In this document: one piece after another, positions 11,594 through 23,805 of the stretch | How the letters are laid out: each line of letters starts with the position of its first letter | Numbering within the stretch: the stretch's first letter is position 1 | From: Dermatophagoides farinae | Taxonomy: Eukaryota > Arthropoda > Arachnida > Sarcoptiformes > Pyroglyphidae | NCBI RefSeq assembly: GCF_024713945.1 | Contig: NC_134677.1 | Span: 186,001 to 250,000 of the forward strand | Reading direction: 5' to 3' | DNA: 64,000 bases | The notes under the pieces: generated by a model | Databases searched by the model: none | Seen by the model: the letters and a program-made list of their open reading frames with translations, nothing else | Told to the model about the DNA's origin: nothing | Position numbers and translations under genes: made by a program

Positions 11594-11790
11594 CAGTGCT
11601 TACTCGCTTAACGACCTAATTTTCATGAAATAATTACTTGTTACAGATTATAAAAATGTCATAAAAGGTGAAATTCTCTTTCTCGATTCATGATGTTATC
11701 GAAAAATATGAAATCAATTGATTGATTTTTCATTTTACTAATCCGGTTAACGATAATCCTATTGGAACCTAGGTTCCGCGGCATATTATT
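11594..11790 (+). mobile_element. Possible pogo/Tigger-like DNA transposon fragment
   Basis: A TA dinucleotide (11592-11593) is followed by CAGTGCTTACTCGCTTAACG. This resembles pogo/Tigger terminal repeats, which start CAGT and carry a TCGCTTA core. Downstream GGTTAACGAT and the palindrome at 11764-11777 have less low-complexity character than the surroundings. I found no matching inverted terminal repeat downstream, so this is at best a decayed or partial copy. The match is from memory of the family and is weak. Confidence 0.25.
11764..11777. repeat. Perfect 14-bp palindrome GGAACCTAGGTTCC
   Basis: Each half (GGAACCT / AGGTTCC) is the exact reverse complement of the other. It could be part of a transposon remnant or a dimer-binding site; nothing further can be said. 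Confidence 0.8.
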
Positions 11791-12870
11791 TTTCCCGTGT
11801 TTTGTTGAACAATACCACTCCCTATTTGATTTATTCATAAATGACGGAATGAATCTATCTTAGCCGCAAATTAGAGCCACCGGTAAAATATGTTGTTATA
11901 CTAACAATAATTAATGCTACTACTGCGACCAATCGATTTGCTCGTTTTTTGTTTGTTGCATTGTATTTCACTCATTCACTGATGGTTTTATTTTGTGGCT
12001 TTTTTGTTTTTCACTTACCACTGCTGCTGCTGCTGCTGCTGCTCTCCATTTTTTTTCTTTTGTGCTAGAAATTCTCTGAAAAACCAAGCTTTTAGCGATC
12101 GAGAGAAGAAAGTGTGTGTGTGAGAGAGAGAGAGATAGAAAAAGATTTTGTCTTCGATCGCTTAATGATCGCAATAATTAGTTGTCGTTGATTACATGTC
12201 ACCAAATTCAACAAACCACTGATCATCATCATCATCAACAACAATAATGTTTTTCATCATCGATTCAAACATTGATTGAAACAAAATTGTTATCATTAAC
12301 CGAGATTAGAAAGAAAAGAATCTCGTAAAAAAAAACGTAACCACTACTCTATTCATTTCGTTGTTTCATTCATTACCATCATTTCATCTCATAATCCAAT
12401 TTATATATTGTTATTATTGGTACAAAACAACAACAATCCTTACTTTTGTGTAAGCACATTATTATTAGTATTAGTATAGTTGCACATCGTCATCATCATC
12501 AACAACAAAATCAATCATTGTGTTTGTGTGTGTGTGTATTCAAATAGGTTAGTTCGATAGCCGGTATGTAATATATTTACGACTATAGGTCGAGTAATAA
12601 TCATCATCATTGATCAATTGGTTGCATTGTTTCATCATCGATTTTTTTTCATTATCACGCATTTGTTTATTCTACACACACCACATTTTTCATTAGAATC
12701 TAATAACACGTGTGTTTTTTTTCATTTGTACTTGACTATTAATTTAAAATAGCCGTGTGTTTGTGGTACGACGTTTGTCATCGGATTTGACCAAAAAAAA
12801 AAATCTGATTTTTCCATCATCATCATCATCATCAACAACAGCCAGTTAGCCAACGATTCTACAAGGCAGC

Positions 12871-14404
<1,534 letters not shown>

Positions 14405-15488
14405 GAATGTTCAATAATATCGATTATTAATAATAATGATAATGATCATGATGATCAATGTCAACATTTGCTGAAAATCAAAAAAGCCCCAGTGATGAGG
14501 ATGTGTAGCTGATCAGAAAGAAAATCTATCACTTTTTATGCTGAAAAAAATCTCAATCATAATTACTACTTCTATAATTATACAACAACAACAACAACTA
14601 ATAATAATAATAACAAGAAAGGCAACACAACAATTCATTATTATAAAAAATTTCATTATCATTTTTGTTTTTCTTCTCACCATCGCATTACCACCCATTA
14701 TATCATCACTTTTATCATTTGTAATTGTTAAAAAATGGATTTTCGAATCAAAAAAAAATCACACAATTTCATCTCATCCCATTCAATATAAACATGAGAG
14801 AGAAACAAACAACATAACATTACAACATTAGAAATTTTCTATTATCTATTTCTATTATTATTATTATTATACAGTAACAAAATGGAAAAATGTATTTTTA
14901 TTTCATCGAAACATTGATTGATTGATCGATTGTCATTTTTTTTCATTTTTGGCAATTTCGGCATTATTTTTACATTTATTCATTCGTCACTCATTCACAC
15001 ATACACATGACAAATTCACATTTTTAGGCGCAAAAAAGACTGAATTGTGTGCGTGTGAGTGAAAATCTAATAAGCTTTAAATTTAGTTTTTTCTTTCTTT
15101 CTTTTTTTTTGCTGATTACCATCAATTCGAATCCTTTCCTTCCTTCCTCTCTCTCTCACTCTTTATAAATACATTTTTTTCGTCATAACAATTTTTACCT
15201 TTTTTTCAAACAAATTATTAGAGAAATGAATCTGAATCGATTAACTGGTGATGATGATTCAGTGATTGATATTTTTTTTCAAACAAACAAAAAAGCCTCA
15301 CACAACATTCATTCAAACACACACACACATATTTAACAATAAAAGATAATTTGAATTTTTGTGTTTATTTGTAAGAACTTTTTGATTTGACCACTACCAA
15401 CCAATCAACCAACAAACCAATACACACACATTTTGAATAAATGAAATACAAATACATATTAATAATATATAATTGATTATTATTCTAT
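14405..15488. other. Convergent gap: 3' UTRs of CtBP and ACAD9-like gene A
   Basis: AT-rich low-complexity sequence between convergent stop codons. A plus-strand AATAAA at 15338-15343 and a minus-strand AATAAA (plus 15364-15369) face each other 20 bp apart, which would place both mRNA ends in the same short interval. No coding exon is visible. Confidence 0.6.
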
Positions 15489-17619
15489 TTACTCAACTTG
15501 AAATAATTTAGGAAAATAACCTCTTTCATTCATATTTGTTTCGAATATTCGTCGACAATAATCATTATTATCGATCAACGTACGTTTATCAATCGCTTCA
15601 AAGGTTTGTAAATGTTTAAGAAACAATTCTTTACATATGGCCATACAAATATCTCTTTCTGAATGTCCATTCCTGATGCCATAACAGATGGCATGATTGG
15701 CACGTGATAAACATGAAATCATCATTTCAATATCCATTGCCATTTCTACCAATCGATTTAGATCAAATTGTTGTTGCTGGAATTTCTGTGAAAGTAATTA
15801 AATATTACTGCTATATTGCAATGCATTGAATGAAATTCAAAATTACCTCTTGATGAATGGTAGAAAGATAGTGCATAGAAAATTGCAAAAGATTGATCAA
15901 ATGTTCGATCCAATCACATGCTGCATGTAGATTATGATGAACGTATTTGGTCATTTCTCGCGTTAAATAGGTTTCATATCTACGAAGTTTTCTTTGTTTC
16001 AAATAATGTCTGATTGTATTAATCGGTTCTTTCGGTATAAAATTAAATCGATTCAGTGTCATATCTTCAAATGTCTTGTAATGTTTCACTGCTTCATTGG
16101 CCATTAACATTCGATTATTCATGGAACAATCGAGAAATGAATCTAGATAATAAATTAAATCATAAACGGTGGATGAGAATGGATAACGTGAACCGAATAA
16201 TGATCGTAATTCGCCGATAACATCATACGCATATTCCACGGCTTTCGTTTTGATTGTGATTGATTCGCCACCTAGATTGGCACCTCGTTCGAATGAATCA
16301 TACATGGCAGCAGTTAAATAGATCATTGATTCGAGCCCGTATATCTTACAAGTAGAAGCAAACAATTTATATTGAACAAATTCACAATCAGTCAATCCTA
16401 ATCGATTGTTCACCAGGTAAGCATAGGTATTTTTTTGCAATTGTTTGAGCAATCCCAAGATGAAAGCTGACACAGCCAATTGTCCACAACCTTTTACGTT
16501 GTTGAATTCAGCAAGATTCTTGGTGGCATTGATCACTTCACTTGAATCACGAAACAATTCCAAATCTTCGAAACTGATACGTTGATGTTGGATGGCTAAA
16601 AAATCTTGTGCATCCAATTCTACTTTGACTTGATTGGCTGGCGCTAGCAAAGCAATGATTCCAACATCATTTTGGAGTTTATCCAAACCTTGCACTTCGG
16701 TGTAATCATTGGTTTTGGTGAAAATCAAATAATGTGAATAATTGCCGTTGATAATGTTGTTTTTTCGACCCGTGATTACCCAGGAATTGAAATCGTTTGC
16801 TAATCGAGCTTGACTTGACCAGCTATCAATTTTGATATCGGTTCGATCGGAATCAAAATCTTCATCGAATGCAAATGCAATGTTTGTATTGTTGGCAAGT
16901 ATTGATTTCATATGATCATTAGAAGAACGACTCAATGCATAATAGACGATTGCATTTCTTTCAATCAATGGTACTACTGTTTCTATGGCTTCACGTAAAT
17001 TATGAAAACTAGAGAATGCCGCTTCACCGATATTGAATCGATTCTTCGATGTCGGATCAATATTGAATGTTTTTGATAATCGTTTTTCGAAACGATTCTC
17101 TTCATCTTCTTTGGTACCGAATGGTAGATTTTTCTCAACACTAGCACCAATTGCTTCGAAAATGAACATCATTTCACTGACGCTCAGTTTATATAGTGAA
17201 TTATAATTCAATAGATTCAATGTTTGTTCATCTTTTTTGATTTTATTCCACGTTGTTCGTACCATTTCATATTGTTCGGTCAGTTCTAGGAATTCTTTAC
17301 GTGATTTCAGCAAAAATGGAAAGCTTAACAGGTCCGTATCGGGCACACCAAGAAATAGATTTTTGAATGATGATCCATATTTCTCATAGGTTTCAATTCG
17401 GGACAAAATATTCAATGATTTAATGGGAATCGGTTCAACCAAAGTATCACCCATCGTATAATGAGAAGTAGTAGTCTCGTCTTGTTTGCTTTTTCCATCA
17501 CTATCTGATTTTGGCTGGGGAATTGATTGATTAGAAGATGACAGACATCGACGGCAATATTTGAGAAAATTAAGTCGCGATTTATTAACAGTGTTGATCA
17601 ACATGATGGTGATAATCAT
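15489..17619 (-). CDS. Divergent ACAD9-like acyl-CoA dehydrogenase family protein (copy A)
   Basis: Exons 17619-15847 and 15785-15489 with a 61-nt phase-0 intron; 689 aa. The Arg/Ser-rich N-terminus (LNFLKYCRRCLSSS) looks like a mitochondrial presequence; the ATG at 17604 is an alternative start. Matches to ACAD9, a complex I assembly factor and acyl-CoA dehydrogenase: KNLFLG, the helix YGLESMIYLTAAMYDS (ACAD9 has VMESMTYLTAGM), and a C-terminal domain with SRANHAICYGIRN (SRASRSIRIGLRN in ACAD9). The fold seems kept, but the dehydrogenase signatures are not. TEPxSGSD is replaced by FDEDFDSDRTD, and the catalytic-Glu motif FEGTNE is replaced by LDCSMNN. It is therefore probably catalytically inactive. 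It lies head to head with copy B. The family call is by motif reading and moderately sure; orthology to ACAD9 rather than ACADVL is less sure. Confidence 0.75.
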
Positions 17620-17813
17620 ACAACAACATCTGATTTACAAACAAACAAACAAATAAAATTAAAAAACACACACATGTGAATCCTATTAGTTCGTATGATT
17701 GGCCACTGGATGGCAATGTTTTTTCATGCATGGAATGAATAAATTTAATTTAAATTTAAATTATAAATTAATCAATTCAAATTTCAACATGTCCGAGCCC
17801 AATTTTGCTTATG

Positions 17814-17885
17814 ATGGTGGTTTACCGTCAAGGATTTACACCTTTGGCTGGATACCAAGTACAGTACTGGGCTGGTCCTAAATAA
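17814..17885 (+). other. Small ORF ending in a poly(A) signal (unrecognised)
   Basis: The frame starting ATG GTG GTT encodes 23 residues including GFTPLAGYQVQYWAGPK and a TAA that sits inside AATAAA (17881-17886). An A9 run follows at about 17902-17910. The composition looks protein-like, but I do not recognise it. It could be the end of an unseen short gene, a retrocopy fragment with its tail, or chance. A second frame beginning ATG TCC GAG at 17789 is open for 30 codons over the same bases. Confidence 0.25.
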
Positions 17886-18004
17886 ATTTGCAACACAATA
17901 AAAAAAAACTTTGTTCTTTTATTCATGAATTAGGTTGGTTAGGTTAGCAAGTGATGGTTAAATCCATGTTTGATCACTTTGGCTATTTTTCCAAAAAACA
18001 AAAA

Positions 18005-18089
18005 CGTCGACGGCAGGACTCGAACCTGCGACCCCCTGATAAACTTCCGGTTTCGAAGTCAGTTATGCTATCCGCTGCACCACGCCGAC
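18005..18089 (-). tRNA. trnR-TCG: tRNA-Arg(TCG) with a ~12-nt intron
   Basis: On the minus strand the 7-bp acceptor stem GTCGGCG pairs with CGTCGAC (one G-U), then G73 at 18005. The D arm is GTGC-AGCGGATA-GCAT. The anticodon loop begins CTTCGA with anticodon TCG, reading the Arg codon CGA. The T arm is GCAGG-TTCGAGT-CCTGC. The anticodon stem (CTGA with TCAG) closes only if 12 nt after position 37 (AACCGGAAGTTT) are removed, a canonical tRNA-intron position. CTTC of the loop can pair with GAAG in the intron. The A box TGGTGCAGCGG and B box GGTTCGAGTCC are both good. A T-rich terminator follows on the minus strand (plus A-runs at 17993-18004). Confidence 0.9.
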
Positions 18090-18280
18090 TTCCGGTTACA
18101 AATCAATTGTGACATATTTTACACCCGAGAAATCGGATATAAAATTTACCAATTGTCTGTATTTCACATGAATGTTTAGTAAAACTGCCATGTCCAATTT
18201 TAAATGACAATGTCATTGACAACTTGAATTCCAAATCATTGAAACATCTTGCGAATCATTGAAAACAATCGATTCCGATC

Positions 18281-18325
18281 CAAAATAGCGAAAGCCAAAA
18301 ATAGCGAAATCCGAAAATAGCGAAA
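18281..18325. repeat. Three tandem copies of an AAATAGCGAAA unit
   Basis: AAATAGCGAAA occurs three times at a spacing of 15-16 bp, with variable 3-5 bp linkers (gcca, tccg). It is upstream of copy B and downstream (template side) of the tRNA promoter. It could be a short regulatory repeat for one of the divergent genes. Confidence 0.8.
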
Positions 18326-18527
18326 GTGATCAAACATATGGATTGAACAATTCAATTTAACCCATCACTTACAGATTTTTTTCCATAAATTGATCAAAAG
18401 AATTGACCAATTTTAGTAAATTATTTCATTTTAAAATGGCCAATTTGTTTCGATAACTTTCAACGACCAATTCTGTTCATAAACAACGTAATGATTTAAA
18501 AACATATGTCCAATGTGAGGAAAAAAA

Positions 18528-20612
18528 ATGAATAAACTAGTCAATTGTTGTCGATTGAATTCGGTCCAAAAGATTCCCATCAATTTTCATTTGATTCGAT
18601 TTTTAACCGCATTGAAGAATGCTGATGTATTCAATGTTCAAGCCACTGGAATTAAATCATCGTTGAAAAAAACGACTAAACATGAATCCTTCGTTTTTCG
18701 ATCATTTTTCGGTGAATTTGATCCCGATTATTTAAGGTTAGTGACCGAATTTTGTAATTTGATCAGATAATAATAATATTACACATAATCGACAATCTTA
18801 TGATTTAGATTTCCAAAACTTGTCGATAATGACCAAGAAAGCGTATTGTTGAAACAGCAATATGAATTTGTACGGAAAAATTTCCTAAAATTGTCGGGTG
18901 ATCCGAAAATTCTCAAACAAAATGGATTCTATGATCTATCAACATTGACCGAAGTGGAAAAAGCACATTTATTCGAAGCACTTGGATCATCATTGGAATT
19001 CAAAACAAATGAATCAAGGCAATTTGAATCTGCCAACAATTTGATAAAGCTTGATCAACTTTCAGTGACTAATTCTTTTCTAACATGTTATCAAGAAAAG
19101 AAAAAATTCTTATCAGCAACATTGCCGTTACTAATACGTAATTCAATCATATCGAATACAATTCAAAACTCAAGCAATGATAAACTAAAACAGAGGCTAA
19201 TGTCTGATTTTAAAAATGTAAGAATTGCATTAGCATTCGATGAGCCGAATGATTATTTCATGTCACCAACATATCCATTTTGGCAATCTACGGCTCGTTT
19301 CGATCAAGAAACAAATACTTGGCTACTAAAAGGAAAAAAATCTCGGATTCTTAGTGATGATTATGATTATTATCTTGTATTTTGTAAAATCAAAAATGAA
19401 CACGATCATGGGATTGGTTCGTTTCTAATACCTGCAGAAGATGTCATCATTGAACCAGACGGTACGGATAATTATGGAACCAAATTCCAAACCATTATAT
19501 TCAATGAACTGAATGTAAAAAAAGACAATGCTGAAATAGCGATTGACGATCAAGCAACATTGTTGCTCAATATGAAAGCATCGGGTCATCTAATGTCATC
19601 GGCTGTTTTATTGGGAATCATGAGACAAGTATTCAATAATATAATTGACAATTGCTGTCAAGTAAAAGAAGAAAAAATTGAATTCAAGAATTTATTCATC
19701 AATCACATCACTCGAATGTCGGAAATGATTTATGCTCTTGAATCAGCCTTATATTTAACTTGTTCTCATTATGATACATTCAAATTGAATCAAATGGATC
19801 TATATCTACAAGCTATGGTTGTGAAAATAATGGCTGCCGAATATTTGGAAGAGATGCTCAAATCGATTCGATTTCTTTATCGCCCACAACAAATTTCATC
19901 GATTGTTTCACAAGATATGAATGATGTGATCAATGTGCTCAATGCTTTTCTCGATACACCGACATCGATACGAATGTTATTAGCAACATATGGTCTTCGT
20001 AATATAGGTAGATGGCGATATGATAATGTTGTCAAATTGCGTCTGAATCGAATCTATCCAATACATTATTTCAAATATCAGTATGACAGATTTAAAAGAC
20101 AATTTTTTCTTCGATATCCTGAAGCTTATGATGGTTTCAAATCATTGGAAAACCTTGATCCATTGCTTAGAAATTCAGCCAATTTACTGAGAAAGGTTTT
20201 GGAAATTGAAACTGAGATGGGAACCTATATTCTTAAATTATATGGCAAGGTAAAAATGTTAGTGTTATGGTTAATGTTTTATTTTCATTCCATTTTATTA
20301 TAATGACAGGAATGTGTTAAAAATCAGATCGATATGAATCGATTCTGTACGATGACGGTCAATGCTTTTCAAATGGTTTCGATCATATGCCGAACAAATG
20401 ACAGTCTACTACGAGGATCACCATTCACATCACAACAGTTACGGATGTGTGAAAATCTTTGTCAAAAATCTCATCGGGAGGTGTTGAGTTTAGAGAAACT
20501 AATCGAAGGCATTGCAGAAATTGCCGAAGAACGACGAACAAAAATTATTCATCAAAGTAACATTCGATTCAATGGATATTTTGCAAAGCCAACCTTTGAC
20601 AGAGTTATTTAA
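18528..20612 (+). CDS. Divergent ACAD9-like acyl-CoA dehydrogenase family protein (copy B)
   Basis: Exons 18528-18736, 18809-20249 and 20310-20612, with introns of 72 and 60 nt; 650 aa. It is a clear paralogue of copy A: EQYEMVR vs QQYEFVR, FEAIGAS vs FEALGSS, SSND, IAFAFDE vs IALAFDE, YSHYLIF vs YDYYLVF. The ACAD9-type helix MIYALESALYLTCSHYD is present, as is a C-terminal domain resembling the ACAD9 extension (KRT..ICAHPLDRTC region, here RRTKIIHQ). LAFDEPND stands where active enzymes have LTEPxSGSD, and the catalytic-Glu loop FEGTNEILRM is LDTPTSIRML, so the base is lost. The first exon (NCCRLNSVQ..LIRFLTALKN) could be a mitochondrial presequence. ATTAAA near 20685 and AATAAA near 20766 are possible poly(A) signals. 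Confidence 0.75.
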
Positions 20613-21256
20613 TAATCGATTGTTTGTTTGATTTGTAAACTGATTCTCATTCATATGAGTCATATGTGTGTTGTGTGTAAATGTTGATTAAAGTTTCATT
20701 AGATGAGCATTTGTTTTTGATTTGTTTGTTTATAATCACTTGACAAGGTGTTAAATTGTAAAGATAATAAAGATGTGTTGATTTGGTGGTGAGTGAGAGA
20801 GATTATATTATCTTATCTACAAACAAGGATTATGGCTATTCGTGAACATGGAATCATGATCTTCTTTATTATTCAGGCACGAATCTCAGCTTGATGCCAG
20901 TGGGATAGAGATGGATGGATGGATGGATGGTGGGCTCTTTCTGATGTTTGGTAAGTGATGGTCATTTGAAAAAAAAATCAACATATGAAAAATAACCAAA
21001 CTTTTTATCAATTTATAGAAAGAGTAATATGGAATCAACGCCTTTATTATATGATTGACTTAATATTGGAATTTGTTTGTTGATTTTTGAAGGATTAATG
21101 AAAATCTGACTGACTTGTTGATGATTCTAGTTTTTCGTTCACGATGATCGATATTGATAGGCCAAAATGATTTCTCACTTTTTTTTGTTGTGGATCATCT
21201 GATTGTCATGGAATTGATGTGATCATTATTGAACTAGCAATGATTCAATCAACATC
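20613..21256. other. Gap upstream of the C2H2 gene
   Basis: 3' UTR of ACAD9-like copy B followed by the promoter region of the C2H2 gene. It includes a GGAT tetranucleotide run at 20911-20930. A less repetitive patch at 20840-20905 has no ORF I can support. Confidence 0.5.
20911..20930. repeat. (GGAT)n microsatellite
   Basis: About five tandem GGAT units. Confidence 0.9.
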
Positions 21257-21915
21257 ATGAGTATGAATTGGTTTCGACCGTGGCAAGTTGATGATGATGA
21301 GCCACTTGGATCAGATGAACAACAACAACAATCAACATCAACAGCAGCAAAACAAGAGCAAAACGAGAATGTCATTTTGACCCAATCGAATTATGGATTC
21401 TATTACAATTATTATTACAATCAACTTTTATCATTCTATAATAATTATTCATTATTCACCAACCATGATAATGATTTGATCGCAAACAATCCAACCGACA
21501 ATTTGACCATCTTACCATCATCATCATCGTCATCTTCAGTTGAAGATTTGGCTAAAAAGAATGGGCAACGAATCAACAAGGAACGTGTAAAAAAATTCGT
21601 TTGCCTTGAATGCAAGAATCGATTCACTAATCGTAGCCAATTGAATAGCCACATTCGAACTCATACAGGTATGTATTGAGCAATCAAATTTTTATCAAAA
21701 AATTTTCAAAGTTTGCACTATTATATCGATATATAGGTGAACGGCCATTTGTATGTGATTTTGCCGATTGTCGCAAATCATTCACACGGAATGAAGAATT
21801 GACCAGACATCGACGTATTCATAGCGGTATTCGACCATATCAATGTCGAACTTGTCACAAACGATTTGGTCGCAAAGATCATCTTAGCAAACATGAACGG
21901 ACCCATCAACGATGA
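21257..21915 (+). CDS. Three-finger C2H2 zinc-finger protein
   Basis: Exons 21257-21668 and 21737-21915 with a 68-nt phase-1 intron that interrupts the TG/ER linker after the first finger; 196 aa. The N-terminal half is Gln/Ser/Asn/Tyr-rich. The fingers are FVCLECKNRFTNRSQLNSHI (residues ~114-136), one with a CxxxxxC spacing (PFVCDFADC..ELTRHRRIH), and PYQCRTCHKRFGRKDHLSKH, ending HERTHQR. The RNEELTRHRRIH and RKDHLSKHERTH helices recall EGR/KLF-type GC-box binders. The gene is probably a nuclear DNA-binding regulator, but I cannot assign an orthologue. AATAAA at 22152-22157 lies just before the stop codon of the opposing K2P gene. Confidence 0.85.
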
Positions 21916-22170
21916 CTGTTGAATACTATTTTCAATGGATAAATTGATTCGATCAATAATTCTCAATGCGTCGATATAAGAATCATAAAATTGTCAAAAA
22001 AAAATGAAATTGAAACAATAGTTGTTTACATTGTTAACAGATGGTAGCACTTTTACCAATTTTGTATGATATAACTTGATTAAATGATTGAAAACTGTTT
22101 TTTTTTTAATGACCAATGATGTTCAATGAAAAATTATATTATATTAATAATAATAAACTATTAAGCTTCT

Positions 22171-23805
22171 TTAAACAATTGTTATGGTGGCCACTTGTTG
22201 TGTTCGTACCATACATTCGGATAGTTCCGGAAGACTTGTCGTAGGACGCATTATTTTCTGTTGATCAAAACATTGAATAATCGTTTCATTAGTTTGTTGA
22301 ATTTTTCAATCATTCAATTCACTTACTTGTTTGATTCTTTTTGAATTTTTCGTTCGTTTTGATTTAAATATTTTCCAAACATGGAATAAATGCATCGTTG
22401 ATTTTTGTCCATCTTAATTAATGACAATCAATTTTTCGAAAAGCTTAAATAAATAATAATCAATACTCACGTTTTAAATGTTCGGATTCAAAATTATTAA
22501 ATATAGATGAATTTGGCCGTTGTTTATAGCTACTATAATCATCATTAATTAGATAATTATTATTAATAAATCTTGGACTTGGAAATTGTTGTTGTTGTCG
22601 TTGATATTGATGATGATTTAAATGACAATGATGATGATGATCATCATCATCATTCTGATTACGGCGCATACGTGCCACAAGACTACCATTTGAATTAATT
22701 TTTACACGTAATGAATTCATTACATTCGATATTCTTCGACTACGTATTGCATTGGTAATAAAATTCAATATCATCGACAGATATGCCAAACCGAATATGA
22801 TCCAGAATACAATAATAATCTTATAGATCCAAATATAATTCTTTTCAAAACCACCGGCAACAACATAATCACCAAAACCAATTGTTGATAATGTAATAAA
22901 ACAATAATAGAAACCATCCAAGAATGACCATCCTTCTAGATAACGAAAAATCCATGCTGGAACAACAAGAAATGTAAAAAACCATGGTACCAATGATATC
23001 AGTCCACGTCTTAACATTAGAAAACGTGCAGATAATTGTCGTTGATATTTTGGTGCGGTTCGTTTCAATCCGCGTGGTAATTTCTAGAAAAATTTTGTTG
23101 AAAAATAACCAAATCAAATTACCACAATTCGCACATGATAAGTAGAGACATACTTTTGGTGAATATAATTTACTAAAACGATCGGCAACACTGCCAATAA
23201 GTAGACTTGTAATTGGTATGCCAAACAATGCATAAATAATGCAGAAAAATTTTCCCATTATTGTTCGCGGTGTCAGATGGCCATAACCAATGGTAGTGAT
23301 CACAGTGATTGCAAAAAAGAATGAATTAATAAAACTCCAATTTATAAATGGCTGTTGGTTTCCATAGCTATCGATTAGATTGTTATCTTGTGCCATCAAT
23401 AATTCATGTATAATTAAACGAAATTTTTCTTCCGTGAATTGTGTATGATTCAAACGTTTGATATGTTCAGTAAATTCATTCAATAATAATCCAATCTCTT
23501 TGCGTTTAATTTGTTCATCAGGCCATTCAAGTAACATGAATACAATGCCGCCAAATATTACATATAGAATGAAAAATATTAATAGAAAAACGATATGTCG
23601 TATTTCCATAGGAATAGCCTATAAATAAAAATTGAACAAAAAAAAAATTGCAATTTTAAAATTTTTTTTTCCAGAAAAAAATGAGAATTTCACACTAAAA
23701 ATAGAGCATCATTTAAGTTGCCCCCATTTCATTAGCCATAAATGACCTGATTCCCCGTTTATAGTCAATAAAAGAATTTTCATGATAAATTACCTTCGGA
23801 ATCAT
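22171..23805 (-). CDS. Two-pore-domain potassium channel (K2P, TREK/TALK-like)
   Basis: Five coding exons on the minus strand: 23805-23794 (only MIPK), 23618-23154, 23083-22471, 22412-22327 and 22257-22171; 420 aa. Order: M1 ([23 protein letters not shown]); a long extracellular cap with NHT glycosylation; pore 1 TIGYG at residues 113-117; M2 ([16 protein letters not shown]); M3 ([19 protein letters not shown]); pore 2 TIGFG at 226-230; M4 ([17 protein letters not shown]); then a cytosolic tail with a His/Asp-rich low-complexity stretch. K2P channels carry background K+ current and set the resting potential. All splice junctions keep frame. The last two small exons were found by splice reading only and are somewhat less certain. 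It converges with the C2H2 gene. Confidence 0.92.

Larger units (their letters stand above)
9293..12870. other. Non-coding gap between ATF4-like and CtBP
   Basis: No supportable coding exon. It holds the distal ATF4 leader and promoter (an acceptor-like TTCTTTCAG on the minus strand near 9388, and CACGTG near 9727) and many CA/TG, GAT and CAA simple repeats. It also holds a TCTG tetranucleotide array (10530-10550), an AGATGGCGACAC motif (10371-10382), nested inverted repeats at 11545-11602, a possible DNA-transposon end at 11594, a 14-bp palindrome (11764-11777), and a 7-bp stem with an 11-nt loop at 12301-12325. The CtBP promoter and 5' UTR must lie towards the right end. Confidence 0.6.
17620..18527. 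other. Divergent gap between the two ACAD9-like genes, with tRNA inside
   Basis: A 908-bp head-to-head interval. From left to right it holds an AT-rich near-palindromic TTTAAATTTAAATT patch near 17740-17765, a small ORF ending at an AATAAA (17814-17886), the tRNA-Arg on the minus strand, and a triple AAATAGCGAAA repeat (18281-18325). Promoters of both protein genes must lie here. Confidence 0.6.

Noticed and set aside
9514-12174. Several ORFs of 60-100 codons on both strands upstream of CtBP
   Set aside because: All are translations of CA/TG, CAG and GA repeats with no conserved sequence.
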